This document shows, piece after piece, positions 12,413-13,306 of a stretch of 13,306 bases of DNA. Both the position numbers and the translations under genes were made by a program. The notes under the pieces are model-generated. The model was given only the letters and a program-made list of their open reading frames with translations, searched no databases and was not told the DNA's origin. Origin of the DNA: JAABSP01 sp011390135. Its GTDB lineage: Bacteria; Desulfobacterota; Desulfobacteria; Desulfobacterales; JAABSP01. Position 1 is the first letter of the stretch. Each line of letters opens with the position of its first letter. Location of the stretch: assembly GCA_011390135.1 (NCBI GenBank), contig JAABSZ010000113.1, positions 1 through 13,306 of the forward strand, in the 5' to 3' direction.

Positions 12413-13306
12413 TCAAGGCCGCTCTTTGCCCAGTACAGCAATAGCCAGCGGCCCTAACGCACATCCCGCGCCCATCACCGTAAAAGCGATTCCCCAGCCC
12501 ATGGCCGGGTTTCCATGAAAAAGATCCAATATCATGCCCACGGCAAGAGGCCCTATAAATGCGGCCCCAAATCCGAGGGTGGAATGAACCGCCAGCGTCG
12601 CGCCCCGTCCCCCCGGCGGCGACTGGGCCACAGCCCCGGCCGTAAGCGATGCCGAATCCCCCAACACGGCCGCGCCGTAGATCAGCGTCAGAATCACCAC
12701 AAAGGCATAGGGCAGAGGCGCGGAAAAGCCCACCGCGATGCTCAACAGCGCTGAACTCAGCATGACCGCGGTCAGAATTCTCTTCCGGCCGTACCGCCGG
12801 CAGAGTTCATTGCCCCCGATGCTCGCGGGCAGTCCGATCAGATTGATGAGTGCGGCCACCTGTGTCGGACTCGGAAAAAGCGTTGCGGTCTTTTGGAGCT
12901 GACCGCTGAAGAAGAGAAAGGCCACAATCCATGAGCGCATGCTGAAAAGCTCCCACATGTGTGCTGCATATCCGAGGATATAGGCCATGACCTGCCGACG
13001 GCGCAGCACCGTCAGAATCCCGGCCTGAAAAGGAACCGGCGCTTCGTCATCAGAGATCTTCCCACGCGGGGCAAACAGAACAACCCCAATCGCGCCGCCA
13101 GCCGCGAGAATTCCCGCGGCCCCGAATGCCCACCGCCACCCGAAGATCGGCTCGATCTCTCCGGCCATAAGATAGGAAAGGCTCGTTCCCAGGCTGAAGG
13201 AGGCCGTGTAAAAGGAGATATACCGGGACTGTTTGGGCCCCTCTGTATGATCGCTCAACAGCTTCAGCCCCGGCATGTAGATCCCGGCCAGACTCATCCC
13301 CGCCAG
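12413..13306 (-). CDS. MFS transporter (partial, N-terminus off window)
   Basis: The frame is open from the right edge of the window to TGA 12415-12413, giving 297 or more residues of a hydrophobic protein. It enters in a segment LAGMSLAGIYMPGLKLLSD, which looks like helix four of a major facilitator protein, continues through FGWRWAFGAAGILAAGG (helix six region), a cytoplasmic loop with FAPRGK, and a second half with GGNELCRRYGRKRIL, the basic R-x-G-R-K/R loop between helices eight and nine. Full MFS proteins have about 400 residues, so roughly 100 N-terminal residues are missing. An ATG at 13297 is internal, not a start. The family moves small solutes by uniport or proton coupling. Substrate unknown. 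It shares direction with, and probably a transcript with, the EamA transporter. Confidence 0.88.
   Translation of the reverse strand: MAGMSLAGIYMPGLKLLSDHTEGPKQSRYISFYTASFSLGTSLSYLMAGEIEPIFGWRWAFGAAGILAAGGAIGVVLFAPRGKISDDEAPVPFQAGILTVLRRRQVMAYILGYAAHMWELFSMRSWIVAFLFFSGQLQKTATLFPSPTQVAALINLIGLPASIGGNELCRRYGRKRILTAVMLSSALLSIAVGFSAPLPYAFVVILTLIYGAAVLGDSASLTAGAVAQSPPGGRGATLAVHSTLGFGAAFIGPLAVGMILDLFHGNPAMGWGIAFTVMGAGCALGPLAIAVLGKERP

Noticed and set aside
1..13306. CRISPR array, tRNA/rRNA, insertion sequence or phage genes
   Set aside because: No regularly spaced repeats, no recognisable RNA gene structure and no transposase or integrase motif seen on either strand.

Overview
The window looks like a chromosomal stretch of a GC-rich, Gram-negative bacterium. 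The gene mix (PATAN-domain response regulator, Pil-Chp/Pix-type CheA, stand-alone LUD protein, MurG-like transferase) would fit the Desulfobacterota (former Deltaproteobacteria) or a relative. That placement is an inference from gene content; there is no rRNA or phylogenetic marker here. Both ends cut through a gene.

Positions 1-8700 hold one minus-strand chemosensory operon, read right to left. A clear sigma-70-type promoter (8665-8693) precedes a TTG-initiated hybrid regulator (REC-PATAN-TPR/zinc ribbon-REC). Then come a PilH-like CheY, a CheW, a large hybrid CheA (two HPt domains plus a C-terminal receiver), two divergent CheW-like proteins, and a membrane chemoreceptor that runs off the left edge with a duplicated Cache-type ectodomain. 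Gaps are short (-1 to 61 nt), so this is very probably one transcript. The last receiver of the hybrid regulator resembles PilG, the free CheY resembles PilH, and the order regulator-CheY-CheW matches pilG-pilH-pilI of Pseudomonas and pixG-pixH-pixI of cyanobacteria. I infer a type IV pilus-linked (Tfp/Pil-Chp-like) sensory system, not flagellar chemotaxis. No CheR, CheB or pilus gene is in view.

Positions 8715-10074 hold, also on the minus strand, a MurG-like glycosyltransferase. Upstream of it lies a 43-codon open stretch without a start codon that reads like the C-terminus of a DUF421 (YetF/YcaP) membrane protein, probably a gene remnant.

Positions 10109-10568 hold a plus-strand cold-shock protein gene with a good promoter, a leader of about 130 nt and a rho-independent terminator. 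It is the only plus-strand gene.

Positions 10574-13306 return to the minus strand: a LUD-domain (LutC/YkgG-like) protein with a C-terminal cysteine cluster and its own possible promoter, then an EamA/DMT-family transporter and, upstream of it, an MFS transporter cut by the right edge. The two transporters probably share a transcript (67-nt gap).
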